Made by a program: the position numbers and the translations under genes
Notes under the pieces: model-generated
Told to the model about the DNA's origin: nothing
Seen by the model: the letters and a program-made list of their open reading frames with translations, nothing else
Database searches by the model: none
Shown: positions 10,075 to 18,717 of the stretch, piece after piece
How positions within the stretch are numbered: the stretch's first letter is position 1
Layout of the letters: each line of letters starts with the position of its first letter
NCBI RefSeq assembly: GCF_913777625.1
Contig: NZ_CAJYTI010000013.1
Coordinates: 1-64,000, forward strand
DNA: 64,000 bases
Reading direction: 5' to 3'
Source: an uncultured Sphingomonas sp.
GTDB lineage: Bacteria > Pseudomonadota > Alphaproteobacteria > Sphingomonadales > Sphingomonadaceae

Positions 10075-11232
10075 ATGACCGCGACCCGTACCGCCGCCAT
10101 CCTCGTCGCCGCCGGCAGCGGCACCCGCGCCGGGGGCCAAGTGCCCAAGCAATATGCAACGGTCGGCGGCAAGCCGCTGCTCGACTATGCGCACCAGGCG
10201 CTGCGCAGCCACCCGAAGATCGACGCGGTGCTGACCGTGATCGGCGCAGGCCAGGAGGCGATGCTCGAAGCGGCGCTGGGTCCCACGCCTTTTGTCACCG
10301 GCGGCGCCACGCGGCGCGAGTCCGTGCGGAACGGGCTGGAGGCGCTGCATGCCGATGGTTTCCGCCATGTGCTGATCCACGACGCCGCCCGCCCGTTCCT
10401 CCCTGCGCGGGTGATCGACGATCTGCTCGCCAGCCTGGAGGGTGCATCGGGCGCGATCCCCGCCCTACCAGTCGCCGATACGCTGGTGCGCGGCGAAGGC
10501 GCGACAATCGGCGATATCGTTCCGCGGGACGGCCTGTACCGCGTGCAGACCCCGCAGGCCTTCGCCTTCGACGCCATTCTCGATGCCCATCGCCGTTGGC
10601 CCGCGGAGCAGGAGGCAACCGACGACGCCCAGATGCTGCGCGCGATCGGCGGCCAGGTCGCGCTCGTCCCCGGAGACCCGATGCTCGAAAAGATCACCCA
10701 CCCCACCGATTTCGCCGCCGCCGAAGCGCGGCTGGCCTCGGCGATGCGCGTACGCACCGCCACCGGCTATGACGTCCACCGCTTCGCCGAGGGCGAGGAA
10801 CTCTGGCTTGGCGGCGTGCGCGTGCCCCACAGCAAGGGACTGTCGGGTCACAGCGATGCGGACGTCGCCCTCCATGCGATCACCGATGCGCTGCTCGGCA
10901 CGATCGGCGCGGGCGATATCGGCATGCACTTCCCGCCGAGCGAGCCGCAGTGGCGGGGTGCTGCCTCGGCGCGCTTCCTCGAACATGCTGCCGCGCTGGT
11001 CGCAGCCGAGGGCGGCGTGCTCGACTTCGTCGACCTCACCCTGATCTGCGAGGCGCCCAAGATCGGCCCGCACCGCGAGGCGATCCGCGCCTCGATCGCC
11101 GCGATCCTCGGTCTCGATCCGGGACAGGTCAGCGTCAAGGCGACCACGACCGAGCGCCTCGGCTTCACCGGGCGCGGCGAAGGCATGGCGGCGCAGGCTG
11201 TCACCACGGTACGCGTGCCTGCAAGGAACTGA
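10075..11232 (+). CDS. ispDF: Bifunctional IspD/IspF isoprenoid enzyme
   Basis: This fused enzyme covers two steps of the MEP pathway of isoprenoid synthesis. The N-terminal half is the 2-C-methyl-D-erythritol 4-phosphate cytidylyltransferase IspD, with the CTP-binding loop [12 protein letters not shown] and the following PKQY. The C-terminal half (from about residue 224) is the cyclodiphosphate synthase IspF, with metal ligands in GYDVHRF and HSDADVALH. The 385-residue length fits both domains. The fusion is common in alphaproteobacteria. The ATG at 10075 begins just before the IspD fold; a 14-codon upstream extension is unlikely. It is divergent from dusB and is followed 39 bp later by pncC. 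Confidence 0.96.
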   Translation: MTATRTAAILVAAGSGTRAGGQVPKQYATVGGKPLLDYAHQALRSHPKIDAVLTVIGAGQEAMLEAALGPTPFVTGGATRRESVRNGLEALHADGFRHVLIHDAARPFLPARVIDDLLASLEGASGAIPALPVADTLVRGEGATIGDIVPRDGLYRVQTPQAFAFDAILDAHRRWPAEQEATDDAQMLRAIGGQVALVPGDPMLEKITHPTDFAAAEARLASAMRVRTATGYDVHRFAEGEELWLGGVRVPHSKGLSGHSDADVALHAITDALLGTIGAGDIGMHFPPSEPQWRGAASARFLEHAAALVAAEGGVLDFVDLTLICEAPKIGPHREAIRASIAAILGLDPGQVSVKATTTERLGFTGRGEGMAAQAVTTVRVPARN

Positions 11233-11271
11233 CTCGTACTGCGGATCAACCGGTGGCAAGGGGGCGCCGCT

Positions 11272-11799
11272 ATGGACACGATTCTTCCAACCGAACTCGT
11301 AGAAGCCGCGCGCAAGGTCATTGACGCGAACCGTCTTGCCGGCCGCCGCGTTGCCGTTGCCGAGAGCTGCACCGGCGGCCTGGTCTCCGCTGCGCTCACC
11401 GAATTGCCGGGTTCGTCCGACGTCTTCGACGCCGGCTTCGTCACCTATTCCAACGACGCCAAGATGGACGTGCTGAAGGTGAGCCTCGACGTGCTCGAGA
11501 CCTTCGGCGCGGTCTCGATCGCGGTCGCCTGGAGCATGGCGCAGGGCGTGCTGGAGCGCACCAAGGCCGATGTCGCGGTCGCCATCACCGGCGTTGCCGG
11601 CCCGGGCGGCGCCACCGAGAACAAGCCGGTCGGCACCGTCGTCTTCGCGCAGGCGATTCGCGGCGCCGATCCCAAGCACGTCGTCGCCGACGCGCGCCAC
11701 TTCGAAAACAACGGTCGCGGCGGCATCCGCCTTCAGGCGGCGTTGTGCGCGCTCGACCTGCTGATGCCGGAACCCGAGGCGCCCGTCGAAGAGGCATAA
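11272..11799 (+). CDS. pncC: Nicotinamide-nucleotide amidase (CinA C-terminal type)
   Basis: The 175-residue protein is a stand-alone CinA C-terminal domain. That family includes PncC, which deamidates nicotinamide mononucleotide to nicotinate mononucleotide in pyridine-nucleotide recycling. It shows the hallmark AVAESCTGG (about 28-36), with the serine that acts as nucleophile in the family, and AITGVAGPGG. A good ribosome-binding site (AAGGGGG) precedes the ATG. It follows ispDF on the same strand. Its last 67 bp overlap, tail to tail, the end of ratA on the other strand. The N-terminal CinA nucleotidase domain is absent, which is normal for this subfamily. Confidence 0.9.
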   Translation: MDTILPTELVEAARKVIDANRLAGRRVAVAESCTGGLVSAALTELPGSSDVFDAGFVTYSNDAKMDVLKVSLDVLETFGAVSIAVAWSMAQGVLERTKADVAVAITGVAGPGGATENKPVGTVVFAQAIRGADPKHVVADARHFENNGRGGIRLQAALCALDLLMPEPEAPVEEA

Positions 11800-12221
11800 A
11801 GCTTCGCCGCGCGCTCCTCGAACGCACCGATCATCTTGCGGAGCGCGCGGTCGAACACCTGGCCGGCCAGCATCTCGAACACTCGGTTCTTGAATGCGAA
11901 GTCGACGCAGAAATCGACATAACAGCCGCCCTGCCCGTCCGGGCGGAACTTCCAGTCGTTCGACAGATGCTTGAGCGGCCCATCGACATATTCGACATGG
12001 ACGCTGTCCGGCCGCGCCTTGGTGACGCGCGAGGTGAAGGTCTCGCGCAGCCCCTTGAAGCCGACGATCATGTCCGCGACGACCTGAGTGTCGCTCGACG
12101 AGCGGACGCGCATCGCGCTTACCCAGGGCAGGAACTCGGGGTAGCGCGCGATATCTGCCACCAGATCGAACATCTGTTCCGGCGTGTAGGGAAGCTGCCG
12201 GGTTTCGCTGTGCTTGGGCAT
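11733..12221 (-). CDS. RatA/Coq10-type START-fold protein
   Basis: The 162-residue product belongs to the polyketide-cyclase/START-like family that includes the ribosome-association toxin RatA and mitochondrial Coq10, which binds ubiquinone. Typical features are the N-terminal YTPEQMFDLVADIARYPEFL, a central VDGPLKHL and the DFAFKNRVF stretch near the C-terminus. Its ATG overlaps the lipA stop by one base (TGATG), so the two are translationally coupled, a pairing seen across alphaproteobacteria. The serine-rich last 20 or so residues lie in the region overlapping pncC and look like a low-complexity extension. A role in quinone handling is more likely here than a toxin role, but this is not settled. 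Confidence 0.85.
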   Translation of the reverse strand: MPKHSETRQLPYTPEQMFDLVADIARYPEFLPWVSAMRVRSSSDTQVVADMIVGFKGLRETFTSRVTKARPDSVHVEYVDGPLKHLSNDWKFRPDGQGGCYVDFCVDFAFKNRVFEMLAGQVFDRALRKMIGAFEERAAKLYASSTGASGSGISRSSAHNAA

Positions 12222-13153
12222 CAGGCCTTGGCGCTCGCCTTTGCCAGCTTGGCCTCGCGGGCCGCGCGCATTTCGGCGAAATCTTCGCCGGCGTGATAGC
12301 TGGAACGCGTCAGCGGCGACGAGGCGACCTGCAGGAAGCCCTTCGCGCGGGCGATCGCGCCGTACGCCTGAAACGCCTGCGGGGTCACGAACTCCTCGAC
12401 CTTGGCATGCTTCGGCGTCGGCTGGAGATACTGGCCCATGGTCAGGAAATCGATGTCGGCCGAGCGCATGTCGTCCATCACCTGATGAACCTCGAGACGC
12501 TGCTCGCCGAGCCCCAGCATGATGCCGGACTTGGTGAAGATCGACGGATCGAGCTTCTTGACCATCTCCAGCAGCCGCAGCGAGGCGTAATAGCGCGCGC
12601 CCGGGCGGATCATCGGATAGAGCCTGGGAACGGTCTCGAGATTGTGGTTGTACACGTCCGGCCGCGCCGCGACGATCGCCTCGACGGCGGCCTCGTGCTT
12701 GTTGCGGAAATCGGGGGTGAGGATCTCGATCGTGGTGGTCGGGCTCGCCTTGCGGATCGCCTCGATCACCTTGACGAACTGGCTGGAGCCGCCGTCCGGC
12801 AGGTCGTCGCGGTCAACCGAGGTGATGACGATGTGCTCGAGGCCCATCTGCACCGCCGCCTCGGCGACGTGCTGCGGCTCCAGCGGATCGACCTTGCGCG
12901 GCATGCCGGTCTTGACGTTGCAGAAGCGGCAGGCGCGCGTGCAAACGTCGCCCAGGATCATCACCGTCGCATGTTTCTTGGTCCAGCACTCGCCGATATT
13001 CGGACAGGCGGCTTCCTCGCACACGGTGACGAGGTTCTTGGAGCGCATCAGGGCACGGGTCTTGGCGAACCCTTCCGAGGTGGGGGCCTTGACGCGGATC
13101 CAGTCGGGCTTGCGGACGCGCTCGGGGCGCGGCAGCGGAGTCTGCTCGTTCAT
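12221..13153 (-). CDS. lipA: Lipoyl synthase
   Basis: LipA is a radical SAM enzyme that inserts two sulfurs into octanoyl groups to make lipoate for pyruvate and 2-oxoglutarate dehydrogenases. The 310-residue product has both iron-sulfur sites: the auxiliary cluster cysteines C45, C50 and C56 ([12 protein letters not shown]) and the radical SAM motif CTRACRFC (C71, C75, C78). The start [10 protein letters not shown] fits the family; longer upstream readings enter non-coding sequence. It is followed directly by the ratA-like gene. Upstream lies the terminator of the PEP-CTERM gene. Confidence 0.97.
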   Translation of the reverse strand: MNEQTPLPRPERVRKPDWIRVKAPTSEGFAKTRALMRSKNLVTVCEEAACPNIGECWTKKHATVMILGDVCTRACRFCNVKTGMPRKVDPLEPQHVAEAAVQMGLEHIVITSVDRDDLPDGGSSQFVKVIEAIRKASPTTTIEILTPDFRNKHEAAVEAIVAARPDVYNHNLETVPRLYPMIRPGARYYASLRLLEMVKKLDPSIFTKSGIMLGLGEQRLEVHQVMDDMRSADIDFLTMGQYLQPTPKHAKVEEFVTPQAFQAYGAIARAKGFLQVASSPLTRSSYHAGEDFAEMRAAREAKLAKASAKA

Positions 13154-13235
13154 GGGGGGCAGATAGAGCGCCGAGCCGCGTTTCGCCAGCCCCGGAAACG
13201 CCGTACCTGCAATATCCGATCGCACGGTCGGCACG

Positions 13236-13268
13236 AAAAAAGGGGGCGGCGACAGCGCGCACGCCCCC
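13236..13268 (-). terminator. Rho-independent terminator after the PEP-CTERM gene
   Basis: On the minus strand a 7-bp stem GGGGGCG/CGCCCCC is followed by six T residues. It lies just downstream of the PEP-CTERM gene stop and before lipA, so it insulates lipA from read-through. Confidence 0.8.
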
Positions 13269-13290
13269 TCCCAACGCTGGACGTCGCTGG

Positions 13291-13980
13291 TCAGGCAGCC
13301 GCGAAGGCTACACGCGTGCGCCGGATGCGCATCGCGCCACCCGCCAAGCCGAAGCCGCCGATCAGCGTCGCCCACGCAGCCGGTTCCGGCACGCCCGGCG
13401 GGGTCGACGCATTGATCGTGATGGCAGCGAAGGCCACCTGGTTGGCCGAACCGCCGAAATCGACCGAGTGCGCGATTCCCGAGAAGCTTACGCCAATCGG
13501 CACATACGGGCAGAAAGAGGCACCGTAGCAACCAGCGGTACCCGCCCCGTTCGGGGTCGTAGCGAGATCGATCGTGGCCAGCAGAGAACCTTGCCCGTCC
13601 AGACCGCTATACACCTTCACGAACGCGGGGTTGTTCACCGCGCTGTAGTAGAACGAAAACCCAGTATCGAACCCGCCAGCCACATTCATCGTGGCAGCGC
13701 CGCCGCCGAGGAAGAACAGCAAGTTGCCACCCGTCGGAAGCGCCGCCGAATTGCAGTTACCGGTCGGCTGGACCGAGCAAACGATAGCATTCGGCGAGAA
13801 GGTGATGCCGTAGTTGGGGCCGCCGGTCGAACCGAGACCACCCGCACCACCTGCATAATAGGAAAGAACCTGCTCTTCGGCATCCCCGTTCAGACCCGAA
13901 AAGTTCAGCGACTGCGCAGAGGCGGCGCCTGAACCGACAACGCCGGCAAACAAGCTAAGTACTGCCACTATCTTGCTCAT
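13291..13980 (-). CDS. PEP-CTERM sorted secreted protein
   Basis: The 229-residue product starts with a signal peptide ([13 protein letters not shown], cleavage near ASAQ). It ends with a PEP-CTERM tail: [15 protein letters not shown] (from about residue 197), a short hydrophobic segment and an arginine-rich end (RIRRTR). This PEPxxWA form is typical of sphingomonads and is processed by an exosortase, which is not in this window. The body is rich in Gly, Ala, Ser and Asn with a few cysteines, as in many surface or matrix proteins of this class; substrate and role are unknown. It is monocistronic: an AT-rich region lies upstream and a strong terminator downstream. Confidence 0.85.
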   Translation of the reverse strand: MSKIVAVLSLFAGVVGSGAASAQSLNFSGLNGDAEEQVLSYYAGGAGGLGSTGGPNYGITFSPNAIVCSVQPTGNCNSAALPTGGNLLFFLGGGAATMNVAGGFDTGFSFYYSAVNNPAFVKVYSGLDGQGSLLATIDLATTPNGAGTAGCYGASFCPYVPIGVSFSGIAHSVDFGGSANQVAFAAITINASTPPGVPEPAAWATLIGGFGLAGGAMRIRRTRVAFAAA

Positions 13981-14226
13981 AAAACCCCCAAAAGTAAGAG
14001 TAAGAGCCTCCGTTGCCACCCTTATCTATCCGGACAAGCTCGCCGTAACGTAAACTAATTATTAATGATTCGATACGGATTCTTGGGAGAAACGAATATT
14101 TCGGCTTTCGTTTGAGGCTCGAATGCCGAACCCGGGCAGCGCCGCCGAGCGCACGGCGAACTCGTCCTGCCAACGCAGCCGCAGCGCCCCGTCGACAAGC
14201 GGCACGCCGGCCGCTACTGCCGGGCA
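13981..14226. other. AT-rich divergent intergenic region
   Basis: This 246-bp gap separates the PEP-CTERM gene from the carbonic anhydrase gene. It includes a conspicuously AT-rich stretch around 14050-14110 (for example TAATTATTAATGATT), so it probably holds promoters for both genes. I could not fix individual -35 and -10 boxes, and I see no further gene. Confidence 0.4.
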
Positions 14227-14856
14227 ATGGCTGGATTCGAAGAGCTTATCGGTGGCTATCACCGCTTCCGTACCGACGGCTGGAGCAGCCAGCGCGCCCG
14301 CTGGGCCGAACTTTCGGAAGGCCAGAGCCCGAAGGTGATGGTGATCGCCTGCTCCGACAGCCGAGTCGATCCCGCGCAGATCTTCGATACCTCGCCCGGC
14401 GAGATCTTCGTGGTGCGCAACGTCGCGAACCTCGTACCGCCCTATGAGACCGGCGGCGGCCGCCACGGTGTTTCGGCAGCACTGGAGTTCGCGGTGACGC
14501 AGCTCGAAGTGCCCGAGATCGTCGTGATGGGGCACGGCGCCTGCGGCGGCGCGCATGCCGCGCTCACGCAGCGCTTCGCCGATGCCGAAAACGGCGAAGG
14601 CGGGTTCATCGCCCACTGGGTCGACATGCTGGACGGCGCCCGGGAAAAGATCATCGCGGAACATGGCGAAGGCCCGGAAGCGGTGCGGGCGATGGAGCAG
14701 GAGACGGTCCGCGTCTCGATGCGCAACCTGCGCACCTTCCCGTTCGTCGCCGAGCGCGAGGCGTCGGGCAAGCTGACGATCCACGGCGCGTATTTCGCGA
14801 TCGCGGACGGCGTGCTGCACGTGATGGACGACAACGGCACCTTTGCGGCGGCGTAA
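14227..14856 (+). CDS. Beta-class carbonic anhydrase
   Basis: This enzyme interconverts CO2 and bicarbonate, supplying bicarbonate for carboxylation reactions. The 209-residue protein has the beta-class zinc ligands C42, H103 and C106, in ACSDSRVDP and MGHGACGG, with the catalytic Asp-Arg pair D44 and R46 in the same motif. Length and motif spacing are normal and there is no signal peptide, so it is cytoplasmic. It is transcribed alone and converges on the PPK2 gene, with a probable bidirectional terminator between them. Confidence 0.95.
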   Translation: MAGFEELIGGYHRFRTDGWSSQRARWAELSEGQSPKVMVIACSDSRVDPAQIFDTSPGEIFVVRNVANLVPPYETGGGRHGVSAALEFAVTQLEVPEIVVMGHGACGGAHAALTQRFADAENGEGGFIAHWVDMLDGAREKIIAEHGEGPEAVRAMEQETVRVSMRNLRTFPFVAEREASGKLTIHGAYFAIADGVLHVMDDNGTFAAA

Positions 14857-14878
14857 GGCCCAGCCCTAAGTCTGCGCT

Positions 14879-14900
14879 CCCCTCCCGCAGACGGAAGGGG
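14879..14900. terminator. Probable bidirectional terminator hairpin
   Basis: An 8-bp stem with one mismatch (CCCCTCCC pairing GGAAGGGG, 6-base loop) lies between the convergent carbonic anhydrase and PPK2 genes. No long T-run follows on either strand, so its strength is uncertain. Confidence 0.4.
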
Positions 14901-14918
14901 AATGCAGGGGGAGAAGCC

Positions 14919-15695
14919 TCAGAACTTCCCCAGTGCCTCGGTCGCGACGTTTGCCACCTCCGGGTCTAGTTCCGGCGGCACCATCGGCACGTGCCTTTCC
15001 AGCTGTTCGGCAATCGCGGTCAGCGCCGCGATCCGCGCAGCCTTCTTGTTGTTGCCGTCGATCACCGTCCAGCGCGCGTGCGGCGTATCGGTTTGGTGGA
15101 ACATCTCGTGCATCGCGTCGAGATAGTCCGCGCGGCGTGCACGATTGCGGAAATCCTCCGGACTGATCTTCCAGCGCTTCCATGGATGGGTCAGCCGGTC
15201 GCGCAGCCTCTTGTCCTGGGTCTTCTGCGTCACGTGCAGGAAGATCTTCACCAGCGTCGCGCCGTTGTCGACCTGCTGCGCCTCGAAATCGTTGATCTCG
15301 GCATAGCCGCGCCGCCAGTCGCTTTCGCTGGCATAGCCCTCGACGCGCTCGACCAGCACGCGGCCATACCAGGTGCGATCGAACACGCCGATCTGGTGCT
15401 GGGCGGGCAGCCGCTGCCAGAAGCGCCAGAGGAAATGATGGGACAGCTCCTCCTGGGTCGGCGCCGAGATCGGCCAGACCTCGTAATAGCGCGGATCCCA
15501 TTCGGCGGTGAGGCGCTTGATCACCCCGCCCTTCCCCGCCGCGTCCCAGCCCTCGAACGCCACGATCGCGCGGCGTTTGTGGACGATATGCGCCGTCTGG
15601 ATATGGCTCAGCCGCTTCTGGAGCTTGGTGAGCTCGGCTTCGTAATCGCCGTCGAAATGGTCGCCGGCTTCATAGTCGGAAAGATCGATCGTCAT
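14919..15695 (-). CDS. ppk2: Polyphosphate kinase 2 family protein
   Basis: PPK2 enzymes transfer phosphate between polyphosphate and nucleotides. The 258-residue, single-domain protein has the Walker A motif EGWDAAGKGG (about 48-57), the Walker B/lid region FDRTWYGRVLVERVEG, and the family sequences WPISAPTQEEL and RRADYLDAM. The short N-terminus matches single-domain PPK2s, which favour either ADP/GDP or AMP/ADP as acceptors; I cannot assign the class. It lies 8 bp downstream of the 2-hydroxyacid dehydrogenase gene, so the two are probably co-transcribed. Confidence 0.92.
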   Translation of the reverse strand: MTIDLSDYEAGDHFDGDYEAELTKLQKRLSHIQTAHIVHKRRAIVAFEGWDAAGKGGVIKRLTAEWDPRYYEVWPISAPTQEELSHHFLWRFWQRLPAQHQIGVFDRTWYGRVLVERVEGYASESDWRRGYAEINDFEAQQVDNGATLVKIFLHVTQKTQDKRLRDRLTHPWKRWKISPEDFRNRARRADYLDAMHEMFHQTDTPHARWTVIDGNNKKAARIAALTAIAEQLERHVPMVPPELDPEVANVATEALGKF

Positions 15696-15703
15696 GGGAG
15701 CCC

Positions 15704-16720
15704 CTAACGTGCCGGCGCGATCAAGGCTGCATCGACGCGATTGGCGAGCGGCCGGCCCGCCTCAAAGTCGGCGATGCTGCCCAGCGTCGTGTCGGCGATC
15801 GCCGACAGCGCCTCCTCCGTAAGAAACGCCTGGTGGCCGGTGACCAGCACGTTCGGGAAGGTCAGCAGCCGCTGGAACTGATCGTCGGCGATGATCTCGT
15901 TCGACAGGTCCTCGAAAAACAGGTCGGCTTCCTGCTCGTACACGTCGAGCGCGACTGCGCGGATCTTGCGGGACTTCAGCCCGTCGATCAGCGCGGCGGT
16001 ATCGATCAGCGCGCCGCGACTGGTGTTGACGATCACCAGCCCGTCCCGCGCCTCGGCAATCACCCGCGCGTCGATCAGCCGATGCGTGTCCGGCGTGAGC
16101 GGACAGTGCAGCGTGACGATTTCGGCGGTGCGCAGCAGCTCCTCACGCGGCACGTAGCGGACGCCGATCGCCTCCAGCGCGGGATCGGCATGGAGGTCGC
16201 TTGCCAGCACGGTGCAGCCGAAGCCGGCCCGCAGCACCCGGGCGACCAGCGCGCCGATCTTGCCGGTGCCCACCACGCCGACGGTGCGGCCATGGAGGTT
16301 GCGGCCGATCAGCCCGTCGAGCGCGAAGTTGTTCTCCCGCACCCGCGACCAGGCACGCGGGATCTGCCGGTCGACCGCGAGCAGCAGCCCGACGGTGAAC
16401 TCCGCCACGGCATGCGGGGAATAGGCCGGCACGCGCACCACGGCGATGCCCAGCCGCTCCGCCGCCGCGAGGTCGACATTGTTGAAGCCGGCGCAGCGCA
16501 GCGCCACCAGCCGGACGCCCGCCTTGGCCAGCGCCTCAAGCACGGCTGCGCCGACCCCGTCGTTGACGAAGACGCAGACCGCCTCATGCCCCGCCGCCAG
16601 CGGGGCGGTCAGCACGTCGAGGCGGGGTTCGAGAAAGGTCAAGTCGTGGCCGAAGCGGGCATTGCCCTCGGCAAGGAAGCGGCGGTCATAGGCCTTGGTG
16701 TTGAACACCGCGACGCGCAT
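15704..16720 (-). CDS. 2-hydroxyacid dehydrogenase (D-lactate dehydrogenase-like)
   Basis: This is an NAD-dependent D-2-hydroxyacid dehydrogenase, most like fermentative D-lactate dehydrogenase LdhA, which reduces pyruvate to D-lactate. The 338-residue protein has the Rossmann motif GVVGTGKIG (about 148-156), the catalytic arginine region NTSRGALID and the C-terminal catalytic histidine in GHQAFLTEEAL. The segment VYEQEADLFFED is typical of LdhA. It sits 16 bp downstream of the ancestral end of aspS and 8 bp upstream of ppk2, all on one strand. Substrate choice is inferred from similarity only. Confidence 0.88.
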   Translation of the reverse strand: MRVAVFNTKAYDRRFLAEGNARFGHDLTFLEPRLDVLTAPLAAGHEAVCVFVNDGVGAAVLEALAKAGVRLVALRCAGFNNVDLAAAERLGIAVVRVPAYSPHAVAEFTVGLLLAVDRQIPRAWSRVRENNFALDGLIGRNLHGRTVGVVGTGKIGALVARVLRAGFGCTVLASDLHADPALEAIGVRYVPREELLRTAEIVTLHCPLTPDTHRLIDARVIAEARDGLVIVNTSRGALIDTAALIDGLKSRKIRAVALDVYEQEADLFFEDLSNEIIADDQFQRLLTFPNVLVTGHQAFLTEEALSAIADTTLGSIADFEAGRPLANRVDAALIAPAR

Positions 16721-16736
16721 GACCGCCGATCTCCGC

Positions 16737-16942
16737 TCAGCCGGCCTTGGGGCCGTCGACGCCCGGCGCCAGGCGGATGTGCAGTTCCTTGAGCTGCTTG
16801 TCGCTCACCGCGGATGGCGCGTGCATCATCAGGTCCTCGGCCTTCTGCGTCATCGGGAAGGCGATCACCTCGCGGATGTTCGGCTCGTCGGCGAGCAGCA
16901 TCACGATGCGGTCGACGCCCGGGGCCGAACCGCCGTGCGGCG
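16737..16942 (-). pseudogene. aspS: Displaced 3' end of aspS
   Basis: Read in the ancestral frame, this stretch encodes the missing C-terminus of aspartyl-tRNA synthetase: class II motif 3 ([17 protein letters not shown]), then [18 protein letters not shown] and a tail ending in [11 protein letters not shown] before a TGA at 16737-16739. It is out of frame with the body of aspS because of the 32-bp duplication just upstream. Deleting one repeat copy joins them into a single 600-codon gene (1803 bp with stop). Confidence 0.85.
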
Positions 16943-18571
16943 GTCGACGCCCGGGGCCGAACCGCCGTGCGGCGGCGCGCCGAACTTGAACGCGTTGATC
17001 ATGCCCGAGAAATTCGTGTCGACATCCGCCTGCGTATAGCCGGCGATCTCGAACGCCTTGTACATGATCTCCGGCTTGTGGTTCCGGATCGCACCCGAGG
17101 ACAGCTCAATGCCGTTGCAGACAATGTCGTACTGATAGGCGAGGATGTCGAGCGGGTCCTTGGTCTCCAGCGCCGCCAGCTCGCCCTGCGGCATCGAGAA
17201 GGGGTTGTGGCTGAAATCGACCTTCTTCGCGTCCTCGTCATATTCGAACATCGGGAAGTCGACGATCCAGCAGAACTCGAAGCGCTTCTTGTCGATCAGC
17301 TCCAGCTGCTCAGCTACACGGGTGCGCGCCAGGCCGGCGAGCTTGGCCGCCTGCGCTTCCTTGCCGGCGGCGAAGAAGATGCCGTCGTTCGGACCCAGGC
17401 CCATCGCTTCCGCAATCGCCTTCATGCCGTCCTGGCCATGGTTGTTGGCGATCGGGCCGCCGAACACGCCGTCCTTCTGCGTCGCATAGCCGAGGCCCGG
17501 GAAACCTTCGCTCTGCGCCCAGCTGTTCATGTCATCGAAGAACTTGCGGCTCTTCTCATGCGTGCCCGGCGCCGGGATCGCGCGGACGACGTCGCCGCCG
17601 TCGACGATCGAGGCGAAGCGGCCGAAGCCCGAGCCCTTGAAGAAGTCCGACACGTCGGTGATGACGAGCGGGTTGCGCAGGTCCGGCTTGTCGTTGCCGT
17701 ATTTGAGCATCGATTCGCGGTACGGGATGCGCTTGAACGGCAACGCGCTGACGGTGCGGCCCATGCCCTCCCAGTCGGCGAACTCCTCGAACACGCCGTG
17801 GAGCACCGGCTCGATCGCGGCGAACACGTCGTCCTGGGTGACGAAGCTCATCTCGAAGTCGAGCTGGTAGAATTCGCCCGGCGAACGATCGGCGCGCGCG
17901 TCCTCGTCGCGGAAGCAGGGGGCGATCTGGAAATAGCGGTCGAAGCCGGCGACCATCAGCAGCTGCTTGAACATCTGCGGTGCCTGCGGGAGCGCGTAGA
18001 ACTTGCCCGGGTGGACGCGGCTGGGGACGAGATAGTCGCGCGCGCCCTCGGGGCTCGACGCGGTGAGGATCGGCGTCTGGAACTCGGTGAAGCCCTGGTC
18101 GATCATCCGGCGGCGCAGCGACGCAATCACGTTCGAGCGCAGCAGGATGTTCTTGTGGACCTTCTCGCGGCGGAGATCGAGATAGCGGTTCCGCAGGCGG
18201 ATCTCTTCCGGATACTCCTGCTCGCCGAACACCGGCATCGGCAGGTCGGCAGCGGCGGACTGGACGGTCACTTCCGCCGCGCGGACCTCGATCTCGCCGG
18301 TCGGCAGGTTCGGGTTCACCACGCTGGCGTCGCGGGCGACGACCGTGCCGGTGACGGTGATCACCGATTCGGAGCGCAGCGACTCGATCGCCTCGAACGC
18401 CGGGCCGCTCGCGTCGGTGACGATCTGGGTGATGCCGTAATGGTCGCGCAGGTCGACGAACACCAGGTCGCCATGGTCGCGCTTGCGGTGCACCCAGCCC
18501 GACAGGCGGACGGTTTGCCCGACGTCCGCGGAGCGGAGCTGGGCGCAGGTGTGCGTGCGATAGGCGTGCAT
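16901..18571 (-). CDS. aspS: Aspartyl-tRNA synthetase, frameshifted near the 3' end
   Basis: AspS charges tRNA-Asp (or tRNA-Asp and tRNA-Asn) with aspartate. Residues 1 to about 544 are a normal bacterial AspRS: N-terminal OB-fold ([20 protein letters not shown]), a catalytic core with class II motif 2 ([19 protein letters not shown]) and the bacterial insertion domain. A perfect 32-bp tandem repeat at 16911-16974 shifts the frame right after APGVDR, so the protein as written ends in an unrelated tail ([12 protein letters not shown]) at 556 residues and loses the rest of motif 3 and the C-terminus. As the enzyme is essential, an assembly or sequencing artefact, or a second aspS elsewhere, should be considered. 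The ATG at MHAYRTH is the family start. Confidence 0.93.
   Translation of the reverse strand: MHAYRTHTCAQLRSADVGQTVRLSGWVHRKRDHGDLVFVDLRDHYGITQIVTDASGPAFEAIESLRSESVITVTGTVVARDASVVNPNLPTGEIEVRAAEVTVQSAAADLPMPVFGEQEYPEEIRLRNRYLDLRREKVHKNILLRSNVIASLRRRMIDQGFTEFQTPILTASSPEGARDYLVPSRVHPGKFYALPQAPQMFKQLLMVAGFDRYFQIAPCFRDEDARADRSPGEFYQLDFEMSFVTQDDVFAAIEPVLHGVFEEFADWEGMGRTVSALPFKRIPYRESMLKYGNDKPDLRNPLVITDVSDFFKGSGFGRFASIVDGGDVVRAIPAPGTHEKSRKFFDDMNSWAQSEGFPGLGYATQKDGVFGGPIANNHGQDGMKAIAEAMGLGPNDGIFFAAGKEAQAAKLAGLARTRVAEQLELIDKKRFEFCWIVDFPMFEYDEDAKKVDFSHNPFSMPQGELAALETKDPLDILAYQYDIVCNGIELSSGAIRNHKPEIMYKAFEIAGYTQADVDTNFSGMINAFKFGAPPHGGSAPGVDRRTAVRPRASTAS
16911..16974. repeat. Perfect 32-bp tandem duplication inside aspS
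   Basis: Two identical, directly adjacent 32-bp copies (16911-16942 and 16943-16974), each starting GTCGACGCCCGGGGCCGAAC. Since 32 is not a multiple of three, the second copy shifts the aspS frame. The unit contains a self-complementary CCGCC-GTGC-GGCGG segment at its junction, which could promote slippage in vivo or an error in sequencing. Confidence 0.97.
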
Positions 18572-18717
18572 GATGCGGTTCTTCTCACCTTGGCGTCTTC
18601 CCGCCACGCGTGGCGGTGCCGGAACGGGCCGGCGCGACGATATTGAAACACTATGACCGCGCGCATTCCGGTCACACCCCACTTTTGTCAACCCGAAGAC
18701 CGGTATATGGGCATCAG

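Noticed and set aside
16814..18646. Plus-strand frame opposite aspS that spans the duplication
   Set aside because: It is open only because of GC bias and has no protein-like features; the minus strand clearly encodes AspS.
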